Positions 42,601 through 50,479 of a DNA stretch of 50,615 nucleotides are shown here, in pieces; position 1 is the stretch's first letter, and each line of letters begins with the position of its first letter. Position numbers and translations under genes: made by a program. A model generated the notes under the pieces. It was given only the letters and a program-made list of their open reading frames with translations, ran no database searches and was not told where the DNA came from. This DNA is from Vibrio sp. UBA2441. Its GTDB lineage: Bacteria > Pseudomonadota > Gammaproteobacteria > Enterobacterales > Vibrionaceae. Location of the stretch: assembly GCA_002342685.1 (NCBI GenBank), contig DDQN01000020.1:1-50615 (forward strand), in the 5' to 3' direction.

Positions 42601-43639
42601 AGTCATCATCGATGGCAACTTCATCATCAATATCAGCATCCAAATCAATCTCATCATCGTCGTCATCCAACAACGTAATGACTTCTGGCTGATCAAATGA
42701 CTCTTCTTGGTTGACTTGTTCCTTGTTACCACGACGAGTCAAGACCAATACAATAATTAGTACAAATAGTAATCCAGGGATGAGCGCCAGCAGCGCAACA
42801 AACCACATATTATCGAGTAACAAATCCAACTGACTTGGCAGCATCGCTTCTGTGTCTGCTTTCTTTTGTTGCTCTTCTCTCAGCAGCTTTTCTACTTCAT
42901 CCCTAATACGGCTTTCATCGCTCAGCTCTGTTTTTAAAGAGCCTACTTCTGACTGTACTTCTGTTAGCATCAAACGAAGTTGATGGTTCTTTTCCTCCAA
43001 TGCATTTAATTCACCTTCGGACTCGGTCAGTTTTTGCTTTATTTTTTCAACATTAGGCGTTGGTTTTGTCTTTTGTACTTCGGCTGGTTTTAATGTACTT
43101 TCCGCACTCTTTTTCGTTATTTGTTTTTCAGCCGTTTTTGTCGGTTTTTGAGGGACTAAATCCTTTTCCTTCGTCACTACCTGTTTCGTTATTGGAGTGG
43201 CTAAAGTGACTGGGTTTAGTTTATTTTTATGAGCATTTAATAACGCAATAGCTTCTAGTGTTGTTTCTGCCCGAATCTGCGCCAGTGACGGAACCCGCAA
43301 ACGACTTCCCGGAATCAACTCATGAATGTTCTGATCACTAAATGCTTGTGGGTTTAACTTATAAATAGCAAGCAGTGTTTGCTGAACAGACAAGTCCGTA
43401 TTAGGCCTTAACCCCGACGCAATAGACCACAATGTTTCATCTCTATTGGTGGGCCCATAAAACCGGGCTGATTCTGACTGAATAGGTTTATTTTGAATAA
43501 TAGATTGATCATATTCAGGAGATGCCTGAACAGTACCGTCTGGTCCGACTAGTCGAATAGCTTCTGCGGTAGCCGTATTAATCTGTACGGCTAAGAGTAA
43601 CGCTAAAGGCGTGATAAGACGCTTTAGAAAATGGGACAT
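39635..43639 (-). CDS. hubP: FimV/HubP polar landmark protein
   Basis: 1334 aa. Signal peptide (1-25), periplasmic LysM-like domain (about 55-120), coiled coil (about 200-270), one membrane helix (about 275-298), then a roughly 970-residue very acidic cytoplasmic part, and the C-terminal FimV helical domain (about 1280-1334, LDLAKIYIEMNDTEGAIRLLEEA). In Vibrio, HubP places the origin, chemotaxis arrays and flagellar regulators at the pole. Repeats: a 16-aa IDDLISQNNSEL unit (about 559-606), (AE)10 at 897-916, and a 43-aa unit DDELGEYSETQALEDALES (about 1008-1117). Codons are strongly D/E-biased. The frame is intact through all repeats. Confidence 0.94.
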   Translation of the reverse strand: MSHFLKRLITPLALLLAVQINTATAEAIRLVGPDGTVQASPEYDQSIIQNKPIQSESARFYGPTNRDETLWSIASGLRPNTDLSVQQTLLAIYKLNPQAFSDQNIHELIPGSRLRVPSLAQIRAETTLEAIALLNAHKNKLNPVTLATPITKQVVTKEKDLVPQKPTKTAEKQITKKSAESTLKPAEVQKTKPTPNVEKIKQKLTESEGELNALEEKNHQLRLMLTEVQSEVGSLKTELSDESRIRDEVEKLLREEQQKKADTEAMLPSQLDLLLDNMWFVALLALIPGLLFVLIIVLVLTRRGNKEQVNQEESFDQPEVITLLDDDDDEIDLDADIDDEVAIDDDLFGDESDENIFDVEDEQDDLAENDIFASLDDNDLDFNLDDDDPFASIDENGDFDADIGDIESSSTGISVDGDDKALSLEEMERALDDDDAVLPNEIESEFDLSDDSEMSQAELDNLLSSDDDNEVLDGDSLDQADLDSLFSNLGSEESEDSNVNFDALLTEDDDFDLSNFEEEADQLSNADDIDDLLADFQKIEDLESEQASEKENEPTFGADDIDDLISQNNSELVADDIDDLISQNNSELIADDIDDIDELINQNSTDLLDDVLELEDTADEIAEDSTDLLDELLGESVGETEEKIPELSDDSVELLDDLLDEKQDATEIALEQDSTALLDELIDEPQESSGDEDELFDVSEALDKELDSLQEEETAPLSEDSVELLDEFLELDSAQSAEPESNSELLSESEPTPVEEPSGDTDLSADDIDDLLANTSSENRDEAIDEQLEQITDTTEIEQALDDGFSFSPQIEGSEHADKMEELEDVDSYLAEVEEFDTDDKEQSKLKEAESGEVESSEVESEQDVLNSPASDVTANEFGIPQDDDWILDDIEVESPAEAEAEAEAEAEAEAEAEAEPEPELPSVVEEDFESIDIGDDEVSELSEQPYIDTHFEDIDKVDTDLTEEKTETPIDSEHGDYSQEHAMLDSLAYGETSQDDQVASTESEAVSDDELGEYSETQALEDALESGDEPSFEQDAEREIPADIEPVTLSDDELGEYSETQALEDALESGGEPSFEQDAELEIPADIEPVALSDDELGEYSETQALEDALESGGEPDVELEVPEKVEKYDESATLAELLSDEDTSTVAYASEPLDVNTIDSAGMDLEAMLDVGGEDWNGFNLSDEQKADIPTDIPDDQMDIWSEQTEEPEVSPEDWGEQPDINEDATAPPFMSVDDLMAQSEIENENDINPDEEELNLDVGLNEFPDVIGEVNQFDVDSDSEAAGKLDLAKIYIEMNDTEGAIRLLEEAIVYGEDDIRQQAKALIDKINGQNN
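40289..40618 (-). repeat. 129-bp in-frame tandem repeat in hubP
   Basis: Two full units (40361-40489 and 40490-40618) plus a partial unit from about 40289. Units are nearly identical at DNA level and encode 43 aa each. HubP proteins are known to vary in the number of such acidic repeats. Confidence 0.85.
40892..40951 (-). repeat. Perfect hexanucleotide repeat (CTCTGC)10 in hubP
   Basis: Ten exact copies of CTCTGC, coding (Ala-Glu)10 on the minus strand, flanked by related CTCTGG units that give Pro-Glu. Slippage would add or remove Ala-Glu pairs without changing the frame. Confidence 0.95.
41869..41964 (-). repeat. 48-bp in-frame tandem repeat in hubP
   Basis: Units 41869-41916 and 41917-41964, nearly identical, with a third, more diverged copy at each side. 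Each codes a 16-residue IDDLISQNNSEL-type unit. Confidence 0.8.
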
Positions 43640-43843
43640 ATAAGGCTCGTCTTTGTGCGTTAGTAATAAAACTAAAAAATTGTGCTGATCTGGTAAATAT
43701 ATCGGATAACGAGAGGAAAACTATAGAGCAAAGAGGAAAAAATGCGGGAAGAAGCTAGATTATTTGATTTTTGTACAGAATTTCACAATATTTTTCGGTA
43801 AGTTAGCTTGGCCCCTCCTATAGAAAGGCCAAACTTTAAACAG

Positions 43844-44857
43844 TTAGAGGTAATCTCTAATCAGTACTTCTGCAATTTGTACCGCATTAGTGGCAGCACC
43901 TTTACGAACATTATCCGCAACTACCCATAAATTCACACCACTATGATGACTGATGTCATTGCGAATACGACCTACCATTACATGATCTTTTCCACCCGAG
44001 TCTTTAACTTGAGTTGGGAATTCTTGGCCATGAAATACCTCAATTCCCTCTGTTTTTTCGAGTAATTGAACAACTTGGTCTGCATCGATAGGAGACCGGG
44101 TCTCAAGATGAACAGATTCAGCGTGGCCATAAAATACAGGGACTCTTACGCACGTCGGATTGACCATAATAGAAGAATCGTTGAAAATTTTCTGGGTTTC
44201 CCAAACCATTTTCATCTCTTCTTTTGTATAGCCATTTTCCATAAACGCATCTATCTGTGGAATGCAGTTGAATGCGATTTGCTGACTAAAAGCTTCTGGC
44301 TCTGCTGGCATACCATTGAGCAATCTTGCCGTTTGACCAGCCAGCTCATCAATACCCGTTTTACCTGCACCAGAAACAGATTGATACGTAGATACGTTGA
44401 TTCGCTCGATACCAACTTCATCATGAATTGGCTTTAAAGCAACTAGCATCTGAATGGTTGAGCAATTGGGGTTGGCAATAATATTCCTGTTGCGAAACTC
44501 TGCAATGGCTTCAGGGTTTACTTCAGGAACAACTAGTGGAATATCATAGTCATAGCGAAACTGTGATGTATTATCAATAACAATAACACCTTCGTCTGCT
44601 GCTATTGGAGCCCACTTTTCCGACAATTCACCACCAGCAGAAAAGAGCGCGATATGAACCTGAGACCAGTCAAAACTTTCAACATTTTCGACCATCACTG
44701 TTTTACCATTGAAACGATAAGTTTTACCTTCGCTGCGTTCACTCGCAAGCAGGTATATGTCTCCTACCGGAAATTTTCTCTCTTGCAGGACCTCAATAAT
44801 GGTTTCACCAACTGCACCAGTTGCACCAAATACTGCAACGTTAAATTCTTGGCTCAT
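43844..44857 (-). CDS. asd: Aspartate-semialdehyde dehydrogenase
   Basis: 337 aa. It reduces aspartyl phosphate to the semialdehyde for Lys, Met, Thr and diaminopimelate synthesis. NADP-binding GATGAVGETIIEVL at the N-terminus; active-site C132 in NPNCSTIQM; VSGAGKTGIDELAGQT follows. This is the shorter type usually placed near pdxB/fimV/truA (usg-like in E. coli, asd in Vibrio); a second asd elsewhere is possible. The catalytic Cys and downstream motifs are kept, so it is probably active. Start overlaps the pdxB stop by 4 bases (ATGA), so translation is coupled. Confidence 0.9.
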   Translation of the reverse strand: MSQEFNVAVFGATGAVGETIIEVLQERKFPVGDIYLLASERSEGKTYRFNGKTVMVENVESFDWSQVHIALFSAGGELSEKWAPIAADEGVIVIDNTSQFRYDYDIPLVVPEVNPEAIAEFRNRNIIANPNCSTIQMLVALKPIHDEVGIERINVSTYQSVSGAGKTGIDELAGQTARLLNGMPAEPEAFSQQIAFNCIPQIDAFMENGYTKEEMKMVWETQKIFNDSSIMVNPTCVRVPVFYGHAESVHLETRSPIDADQVVQLLEKTEGIEVFHGQEFPTQVKDSGGKDHVMVGRIRNDISHHSGVNLWVVADNVRKGAATNAVQIAEVLIRDYL

Positions 44858-45987
44858 TTTTCACCCTCAATTTGAAAACCTAATTTAGCGAGAGGAGTTA
44901 GATTACAATCATCATTTCCCGCTAATTGAATCGCACTATATTCTCGTCGATCCCAATAATTTTTGCGCATTTTATCAAATGCACCTTCTTTTTCTATCTC
45001 CCGGCGGAAGATAGCATCATCAAGCCGCACATCATAAATCAACTGGATCAAATTGTGCAGTGTTGCTTCATCCCATGCCCTATCTAATTTTATTAACGGT
45101 ATTGGCGCTACCGGTAAAAGATCATTAGCGTTGGCTCTCTCACTTCTGCCTAAATACTCACAATAAAAATTGTAGATCATAGTTGTCCCGCGTGCCTTTC
45201 CTTCTAAGCCATAGCCAGCAATATGTGGCGTCGCAAATGCTAAATAAGGCAATAATTCAAGGTCCACTACAGGTTCATGCTCAAACACATCTAAAACAGC
45301 ACTAAAACCATCTTGCTTCAACAACCGCTGCTTTAATGCCTGGTTATCAACAACGGGGCCTCGTGCTGCATTAATCAATATTTGATCAGAGCGCAATTGG
45401 CTTAATCGCCGATCATTAATAAGATGGTGGGTCGGATATTCACCCTCTTTTGTAATCGGTGTATGTAGAGAAATGACATCGGCTTGTTCCAGCAGAACAT
45501 CCAGTTCGACAAAGCTTCTGCTATCCCCCTCTGACTGCTTTAATGGATCATTAAGCAACACTTCAATACCTAGCCCTTTCAGGCATTGAGACAGGTATGT
45601 ACCAACCTGACCAGCCCCAATGATGCCAACGCATTTATCAAATATGGAAAAGCCTTTCTGTTGTGTCAGTACCATCAAAGCACTAATCACATATTCCGCT
45701 ACGCCCACTTTGTTGCAACCTGGGGCAGCAGTAAAAAATATCTGTTTTTCTTTTAGCAAAGCCTGGTCGACATGATCCATTCCTGCCGTAGCAGTACCTA
45801 CAAACTTTAGCTTGTTGGCTTTCTTAAGCAGTTCACTGTTTACTTTCGTTACCGAACGAATCATGAGCGCATCAACATCCACTAAGTCATCGGCATCAAT
45901 ATTTCGACCAGGTTTAGTCATTACCTCGCCAAGCTGGCTAAAAAGGTCTTCAGCATAAGGCATGGCTTCATCAATAAGAATTTTCAT
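44854..45987 (-). CDS. pdxB: Erythronate-4-phosphate dehydrogenase
   Basis: 377 aa. Second step of the DXP-dependent pyridoxal phosphate pathway. NAD-binding GIIGAGQVGTYLSQCL, the catalytic Arg in NAARGPVVDN, and the HIAGYGLEGKARGT histidine region of D-2-hydroxyacid dehydrogenases are present. The C-terminal PdxB dimerisation extension is present (to about 377). Upstream lie a terminator and fabB. Confidence 0.96.
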   Translation of the reverse strand: MKILIDEAMPYAEDLFSQLGEVMTKPGRNIDADDLVDVDALMIRSVTKVNSELLKKANKLKFVGTATAGMDHVDQALLKEKQIFFTAAPGCNKVGVAEYVISALMVLTQQKGFSIFDKCVGIIGAGQVGTYLSQCLKGLGIEVLLNDPLKQSEGDSRSFVELDVLLEQADVISLHTPITKEGEYPTHHLINDRRLSQLRSDQILINAARGPVVDNQALKQRLLKQDGFSAVLDVFEHEPVVDLELLPYLAFATPHIAGYGLEGKARGTTMIYNFYCEYLGRSERANANDLLPVAPIPLIKLDRAWDEATLHNLIQLIYDVRLDDAIFRREIEKEGAFDKMRKNYWDRREYSAIQLAGNDDCNLTPLAKLGFQIEGEK

Positions 45988-46032
45988 CGGAGGGATTCGA
46001 TTGTTTAAATATTAATGGGATTGTACATAATC

Positions 46033-46047
46033 TGGGGTCAGACCCCA
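46033..46047. repeat. Short palindrome TGGGGTC-A-GACCCCA
   Basis: A perfect 7-bp inverted repeat with a single central base, in the pdxB-fabB gap. Such a palindrome often occurs as a dispersed intergenic repeat in proteobacterial genomes. Only this copy is in the window. It has no T-run, so it is unlikely to be a terminator. Confidence 0.5.
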
Positions 46048-46062
46048 ACCAATACCATGTAC

Positions 46063-46097
46063 AAATAAAAATGCCCGGCTACCTAAGTAACCGGGCA
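46063..46097 (-). terminator. Terminator after fabB
   Basis: On the minus strand TGCCCGG and CCGGGCA pair, extended by TTAC/GTAG with one mismatch, then TTTTTATTTG. It lies about 105 bases past the fabB stop. Confidence 0.82.
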
Positions 46098-46201
46098 AAT
46101 TCCAGAACAAAAGGACATATTCCGCTCTCAAAGGAACATGTATGCGTCTGTTTGATCAGACAAGCTGATCGATTCTGGAAACTCTTCGCTTTCCTTGCGG
46201 A

Positions 46202-47413
46202 TTAAGCTTCATATTTTTTAATAACGAGAGTGGCGTTAGTGCCACCAAAACCAAAGCTGTTTGACATCACTGTCTTAAGCTCTGCATCTCGTTTTTCTGT
46301 TACGATATCAAGACCTTGAGCTGCTTCGTCTAGGTTATCGATATTAATGCTTGGTGCAATAAAACCGTTATCCAGCATCAATGTTGAGTAAATAGCTTCA
46401 TGAACACCAGCGGCACCGAGTGCATGACCCGTCATTGCTTTCGTCGCCGAAATAGCCGGGCTGTTTCCACCAAACACTTCTTGAATGGCTTCTAGCTCTT
46501 TACCATCACCAATTGGTGTAGAAGTACCATGTGTATTTACATAGTCAACACCATCGACATCTTGCATAGCCATATTCATACAACGTACAGCACCTTCACC
46601 AGAAGGAGCTGTCATATCATAACCGTCTGAAGTAGCACCATAACCTACGATTTCACCATAGATTTTAGCGCCACGAGCAAGTGCATGCTCTAGTTCTTCA
46701 ACAACAACAATGCCGCCGCCGCCTGAAATGATGAAGCCATCTCGGTTCGCATCATAAGTTCGGGAAGCCAACTCTGGGTTGTCATTATATTTAGTTGAAA
46801 GTGCACCCATTGCATCAAACATCATCGTTTGAGTCCAGTCCAGCTCTTCACCACCACCAGCAAAAATCACATCCTGTTTACCCAGTTGAATAAGCTCTAC
46901 AGCGTGACCAATACAGTGTGCTGAAGTAGCACATGCAGAGCTCATTGAGTAGTTCACACCACGGATTTTAAACGGAGTAGCAAGACAAGCCGATGTTGTA
47001 GAAGACATGGTACGTGTCACCATATATGGACCTACACGACGAACGCCTTTTTCACGTAGTGTATCTACAGCAACTCTTTGATTAATTGCAGAAGCACCAC
47101 CAGAGCCAACAACCAAGCCAGTACGATCGTTTGATACAACGTCTTCAGCTAAGCCAGCGTCTTTAATTGCTTCTTCCATTGATAAATATGCATATGCAGC
47201 TGCATCACCCATAAAGCGCATTTTTTTACGATCGATATGCTCAGCAGGGTCAATTTTCAAGTCACCCCACACCTGTGAACGCAGGCCCATTTCTTTGAAC
47301 TGTTCAGATGTCGTAATGCCAGATTTGCCTTCTTTTAACGATTCTAATACTTCTTCAACGTTATTTCCGATACTAGAGACAATTCCCATACCAGTGATGA
47401 CAGCGCGTTTCAT
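46202..47413 (-). CDS. fabB: Beta-ketoacyl-ACP synthase I
   Basis: 403 aa. Elongating condensing enzyme of fatty acid synthesis, needed for unsaturated chains. Active-site C161 in SMSSACATSAH, the two histidines in NTHGTSTPIGDGKE and MTGHALGAAGV, and GFGGTNATLVI at the end. AGGA lies 8 bases before the ATG. A TGGTCAGC at 47471 upstream recalls one half of a FadR site, but the other half does not match. Divergent from mnmC. Confidence 0.97.
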   Translation of the reverse strand: MKRAVITGMGIVSSIGNNVEEVLESLKEGKSGITTSEQFKEMGLRSQVWGDLKIDPAEHIDRKKMRFMGDAAAYAYLSMEEAIKDAGLAEDVVSNDRTGLVVGSGGASAINQRVAVDTLREKGVRRVGPYMVTRTMSSTTSACLATPFKIRGVNYSMSSACATSAHCIGHAVELIQLGKQDVIFAGGGEELDWTQTMMFDAMGALSTKYNDNPELASRTYDANRDGFIISGGGGIVVVEELEHALARGAKIYGEIVGYGATSDGYDMTAPSGEGAVRCMNMAMQDVDGVDYVNTHGTSTPIGDGKELEAIQEVFGGNSPAISATKAMTGHALGAAGVHEAIYSTLMLDNGFIAPSINIDNLDEAAQGLDIVTEKRDAELKTVMSNSFGFGGTNATLVIKKYEA

Positions 47414-47541
47414 TTCATATTCCTATAAATTTTAAGTCAGTAAGATAATAACTAAGTTACAAAGCAAAAGTGGTCAGCTTTCCTATAAACCCGTACAATC
47501 CAAGCCAATTATTTGACATTTAGCAACACTAAAGCACAGCT

Positions 47542-49560
47542 ATGACAACAATTACCAATGCCAATCTTGAATGGAACGAAGCGGGTACGCCTGTTTCAGA
47601 ACAATTTGACGATGTCTATTTCTCTAACGCAAATGGTTTAGAAGAGACTCGGTATGTATTCCTTGAACAAAATAATCTACCAAAAAGATGGCAAACGTAT
47701 GACCAAACTCGTTTTGTTATAGCAGAAACTGGATTCGGTACTGGGTTAAACTTTCTTGCAGTATGGCAGTGCTTTGAAAAATTTCGAGCAGAATATCCAA
47801 ATTCACCGTTAAAAGAGTTACATTTCATCAGTTTTGAGAAGTTTCCCTTAAATCGTAACGATTTATCCAAAGCTCATCAAGCTTGGCCAGAGTTAGCCAG
47901 TTACGCAAAACAGCTGCAACGTTTCTATCCAATATCCTTACCGGAATGCCACCGGGTGTTGTTGGCCAATGGCGCTGTTACGCTCGACCTATGGTTTGGT
48001 GATATAAAAACATGTTTGCCTAAAGTACCGGTCAGTGAAAATGGTATTGTCGACTGCTGGTTTCTGGACGGTTTTGCTCCTAGCAAAAACCCAGAGATGT
48101 GGAATCAAACTTTATTCGATGGAATGGCGACACTGGCTAAAGAGGGTTGTACCTGTGCGACCTTTACCGCCGCTGGATTTGTCCGTCGAGGATTGATCCA
48201 AGCTGGCTTTGATATGAAAAAAGTCAAAGGCTTTGGCATTAAACGAGAAATGATTGCCGGGCAATTGAAGCAACGTATAAAAAAGAGCAATATTAAACCC
48301 TGGTATGATCGCCCAGAGAATGGAAACATCGACGAGATTGCCATCATTGGTGGGGGTATTGCCAGTGCAACACTTGCTGAAAAGCTTTGCCGAAGAGGAA
48401 AAAAGGTCACTCTGTATTGTCAGGATACCGAAGCCGCACTAAACGCTTCTGGAAATAGACAAGGTGCTCTCTACCCATTACTTAACGGAACTCATACTGG
48501 AGTTTCACGAGTTTATGCTCCGGCTTTTATTTATGCCCGGCAGTATGTTGAGCAGTTATCTGAGCACATTGAATTTGAACATGAATGGAGTGGTGTCACT
48601 CAGTTAGCGTGGAACGATAAATCGACCAAAAAAATCAACGCCATGCTGGAAGGTGATTTTCCGCAACAGCTGGTACACAGCCTGACAGCAGAGCAAACAA
48701 CTAAAACTATAGGGCTTCCCGTTGATTTAGAAAGTGTTAGCTATCCATTAGGTGGTTGGCTATCTCCTAGGCAACTAACTCAAAACCTGCTCCAGTACCT
48801 CGTTGATAATTTTGGTCTGAAGGTAAATTACCAAACCAACATCGACCATTTGGATTTTCAGGAAAGCACTAAATGTTGGCAACTAGAAAGCGGCAATAAT
48901 AGTTATCAGCATCAAGCCGTTGTTATAGCTAATGGTCATCAATTTAATCAATTCGATCAAACGGCGGCCATTCCTGCCACCCCAGTTAAAGGTCAGGTTA
49001 GCCATATACCGACCTCGGATTCATTAAAGAAGCTGAAAACCGTTCTTTGTTATAACGGTTATATGACCCCAAAAAGTCCAGTGGATCATTTCCATTGCAT
49101 CGGCGCCAGTCATGACAGAGTCCATATTAATCAGGAGTTTGAAACCGAAATTCAGTCAGAAAACAGAGATAAATTACTTCGAAGCCTGCCTAACCAAACA
49201 TGGCCTAATCAAGTTGATGTCAGCGACAACCTTGCAAGACAAGGGATACGCAGCGTTACTCGAGATCATCTGCCATTTGTAGGGAATGTATGTGATTTTG
49301 ATTGGGTTAAACAGCACTACGCAAACTTAAAAACCGACCAAGACACAGCAGAGAACATTGCCAGCTACCCAAATCTTTTCTGCTTTTTAGCGCTCGGTGC
49401 CAGAGGCCTATGTTCAGCTCCTTTGATGGCAGAATTATTAGCTTCGCAGATTTGTAATGATCCTCTACCATTGCCTGTAGATGTTTTGGAGACCGTTCAC
49501 CCAGGAAAAATGTGGGTAAGACGTCAGTTGAAAGGAAGACCAGTAGCCAGTAGCCAGTAG
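47542..49560 (+). CDS. mnmC: Bifunctional tRNA 5-methylaminomethyl-2-thiouridine synthase
   Basis: 672 aa. The N-terminal SAM methyltransferase (about 1-240; ETGFGTGLNFLA, FLDGFAPSKNPEMW) and C-terminal FAD oxidoreductase (about 265-650; IAIIGGGIASATLAEKL) perform the last two steps of mnm5U34 formation in tRNAs. Both halves are complete. The last codons (PVASSQ-stop) are written by a 7-bp repeat CCAGTAG, where family members end shortly after MW.R..LKG. No strong ribosome site is visible. Divergent from fabB, as in E. coli. Confidence 0.95.
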   Translation: MTTITNANLEWNEAGTPVSEQFDDVYFSNANGLEETRYVFLEQNNLPKRWQTYDQTRFVIAETGFGTGLNFLAVWQCFEKFRAEYPNSPLKELHFISFEKFPLNRNDLSKAHQAWPELASYAKQLQRFYPISLPECHRVLLANGAVTLDLWFGDIKTCLPKVPVSENGIVDCWFLDGFAPSKNPEMWNQTLFDGMATLAKEGCTCATFTAAGFVRRGLIQAGFDMKKVKGFGIKREMIAGQLKQRIKKSNIKPWYDRPENGNIDEIAIIGGGIASATLAEKLCRRGKKVTLYCQDTEAALNASGNRQGALYPLLNGTHTGVSRVYAPAFIYARQYVEQLSEHIEFEHEWSGVTQLAWNDKSTKKINAMLEGDFPQQLVHSLTAEQTTKTIGLPVDLESVSYPLGGWLSPRQLTQNLLQYLVDNFGLKVNYQTNIDHLDFQESTKCWQLESGNNSYQHQAVVIANGHQFNQFDQTAAIPATPVKGQVSHIPTSDSLKKLKTVLCYNGYMTPKSPVDHFHCIGASHDRVHINQEFETEIQSENRDKLLRSLPNQTWPNQVDVSDNLARQGIRSVTRDHLPFVGNVCDFDWVKQHYANLKTDQDTAENIASYPNLFCFLALGARGLCSAPLMAELLASQICNDPLPLPVDVLETVHPGKMWVRRQLKGRPVASSQ

Positions 49561-49567
49561 CCAGTAG
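49540..49567 (+). repeat. Heptanucleotide repeat (CCAGTAG)4 at the mnmC stop
   Basis: Four exact CCAGTAG units. The first three encode Pro-Val-Ala-Ser-Ser-Gln and the stop TAG at 49558-49560; the fourth is outside the gene. With three or more units the stop remains the same; with fewer the frame would run on. Confidence 0.95.
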
Positions 49568-49581
49568 CGCATCATAAAGAC

Positions 49582-49610
49582 GGGTTATGGGTTACGGGTT
49601 ATGGGTTATG
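49582..49610 (+). repeat. Heptanucleotide repeat (GGGTTAT)4
   Basis: Four GGGTTAT units, the second GGGTTAC, just 14 bases after the first heptanucleotide array. Non-coding, between mnmC and yfcL. The neighbouring arrays have the same unit length and copy number. Confidence 0.9.
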
Positions 49611-49676
49611 CCAAAATATAGAAGAATTCTAGGTGAGGAAAAGCACATATCTTTCGACGCTCCTCACCCACTAATT

Positions 49677-49952
49677 TTAAACAGAAGCTTTAAGTTCAGC
49701 CCACAAATCAGCAACAATAACTTGATCCGCTGGAGACAATTCAGAGCGAGCATCATTTAAACTTTTTTCTACTTGTTGTTTCAGTATCTCAACATCGTTA
49801 ATTCCCGCCGTTTCACATGAGGCAACAGAAAGAGAAATATGACCTCTGAGATACCCTCCGGCGAATAGCTCATCGTCTGATGCGGTTTCTACTGAAGCAT
49901 CAATAATTTCAAGTAGTTTTTCTTCATAATCCAATATCATACTATTTCTCAT
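49677..49952 (-). CDS. yfcL: YfcL family protein
   Basis: 91 aa, small acidic protein of unknown function, matching the YfcL family (DYEEKLLEIIDASVETASDDELFAGGYLRGHISL). The ATG overlaps the epmC stop by 4 bases (ATGA), so coupled translation is likely; an internal Met5 is an alternative start. No membrane segment. In E. coli it likewise lies between mnmC and epmC. Confidence 0.88.
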   Translation of the reverse strand: MRNSMILDYEEKLLEIIDASVETASDDELFAGGYLRGHISLSVASCETAGINDVEILKQQVEKSLNDARSELSPADQVIVADLWAELKASV

Positions 49953-50479
49953 TTTACTTCGAACTGAACTATTTTCAGCTCTGACGTTTTATAAAAAGAC
50001 CTTAGTGCTTCACTAAGCTGTTTCACTCTTGGAGGCAAACCAATATTTAAAATAGACTCAACCTCAATATAAACGCGAGACATGAATGCCAGCCGATCGG
50101 GCTCAAAATCTCCATGAAGGTTGTCACAACTCACATTAAAAGGAAACCCTGCACTAATAGATAAAATCCACTCATAAGATTGTGGCCGGATTTCGACGGC
50201 CTCAAAATCAGCCTGAACAGACTCTGTTCGGCCATCCGGTTGATACCAATAGCCAAAATCTTCCTGCATTCTCCGCTTCGGCCCTGCTACACACCAGTGT
50301 GCTATCTCATGAAGCCCAGAGGCATAAAAACCTCTGGCAAATACAATTCTGTTGTATTCCGTTACGTCGTCAGCAGGTAAGTAAATCGGTTCATCTCCAC
50401 CCAATTCTAGCTTGGTATTATATTCATCAAAAAACGTTTGATTAAAGATGTCGATTAAGTCTTGGTAATGATGGGACAT
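49949..50479 (-). CDS. epmC: Elongation factor P hydroxylase
   Basis: 176 aa. It hydroxylates the beta-lysylated lysine of EF-P. The metal motif H-E-x-x-H is visible in GLHEIAHWC (about residues 55-63), with GRTESVQADFEAVEIRPQ further on. It presumably works with EpmA and EpmB encoded elsewhere. Overlaps yfcL by 4 bases. Length is as in E. coli (about 180). Confidence 0.94.
   Translation of the reverse strand: MSHHYQDLIDIFNQTFFDEYNTKLELGGDEPIYLPADDVTEYNRIVFARGFYASGLHEIAHWCVAGPKRRMQEDFGYWYQPDGRTESVQADFEAVEIRPQSYEWILSISAGFPFNVSCDNLHGDFEPDRLAFMSRVYIEVESILNIGLPPRVKQLSEALRSFYKTSELKIVQFEVK

Noticed and set aside
40377..42692. Several long plus-strand ORFs within hubP
   Set aside because: They are Ser-rich reverse images of the Asp/Glu-rich repeats. 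No ribosome sites or domains; they are shadows of biased codons.
43808..43832. TTGGCC...GGCCAA hairpin after asd as a terminator
   Set aside because: Six-base stem but no T-run on the minus strand, so an intrinsic terminator is not supported.
47465..47484. FadR-like site before fabB
   Set aside because: Only the TGGTCAG half matches; the other half of the palindrome is missing. Not strong enough for a separate feature.
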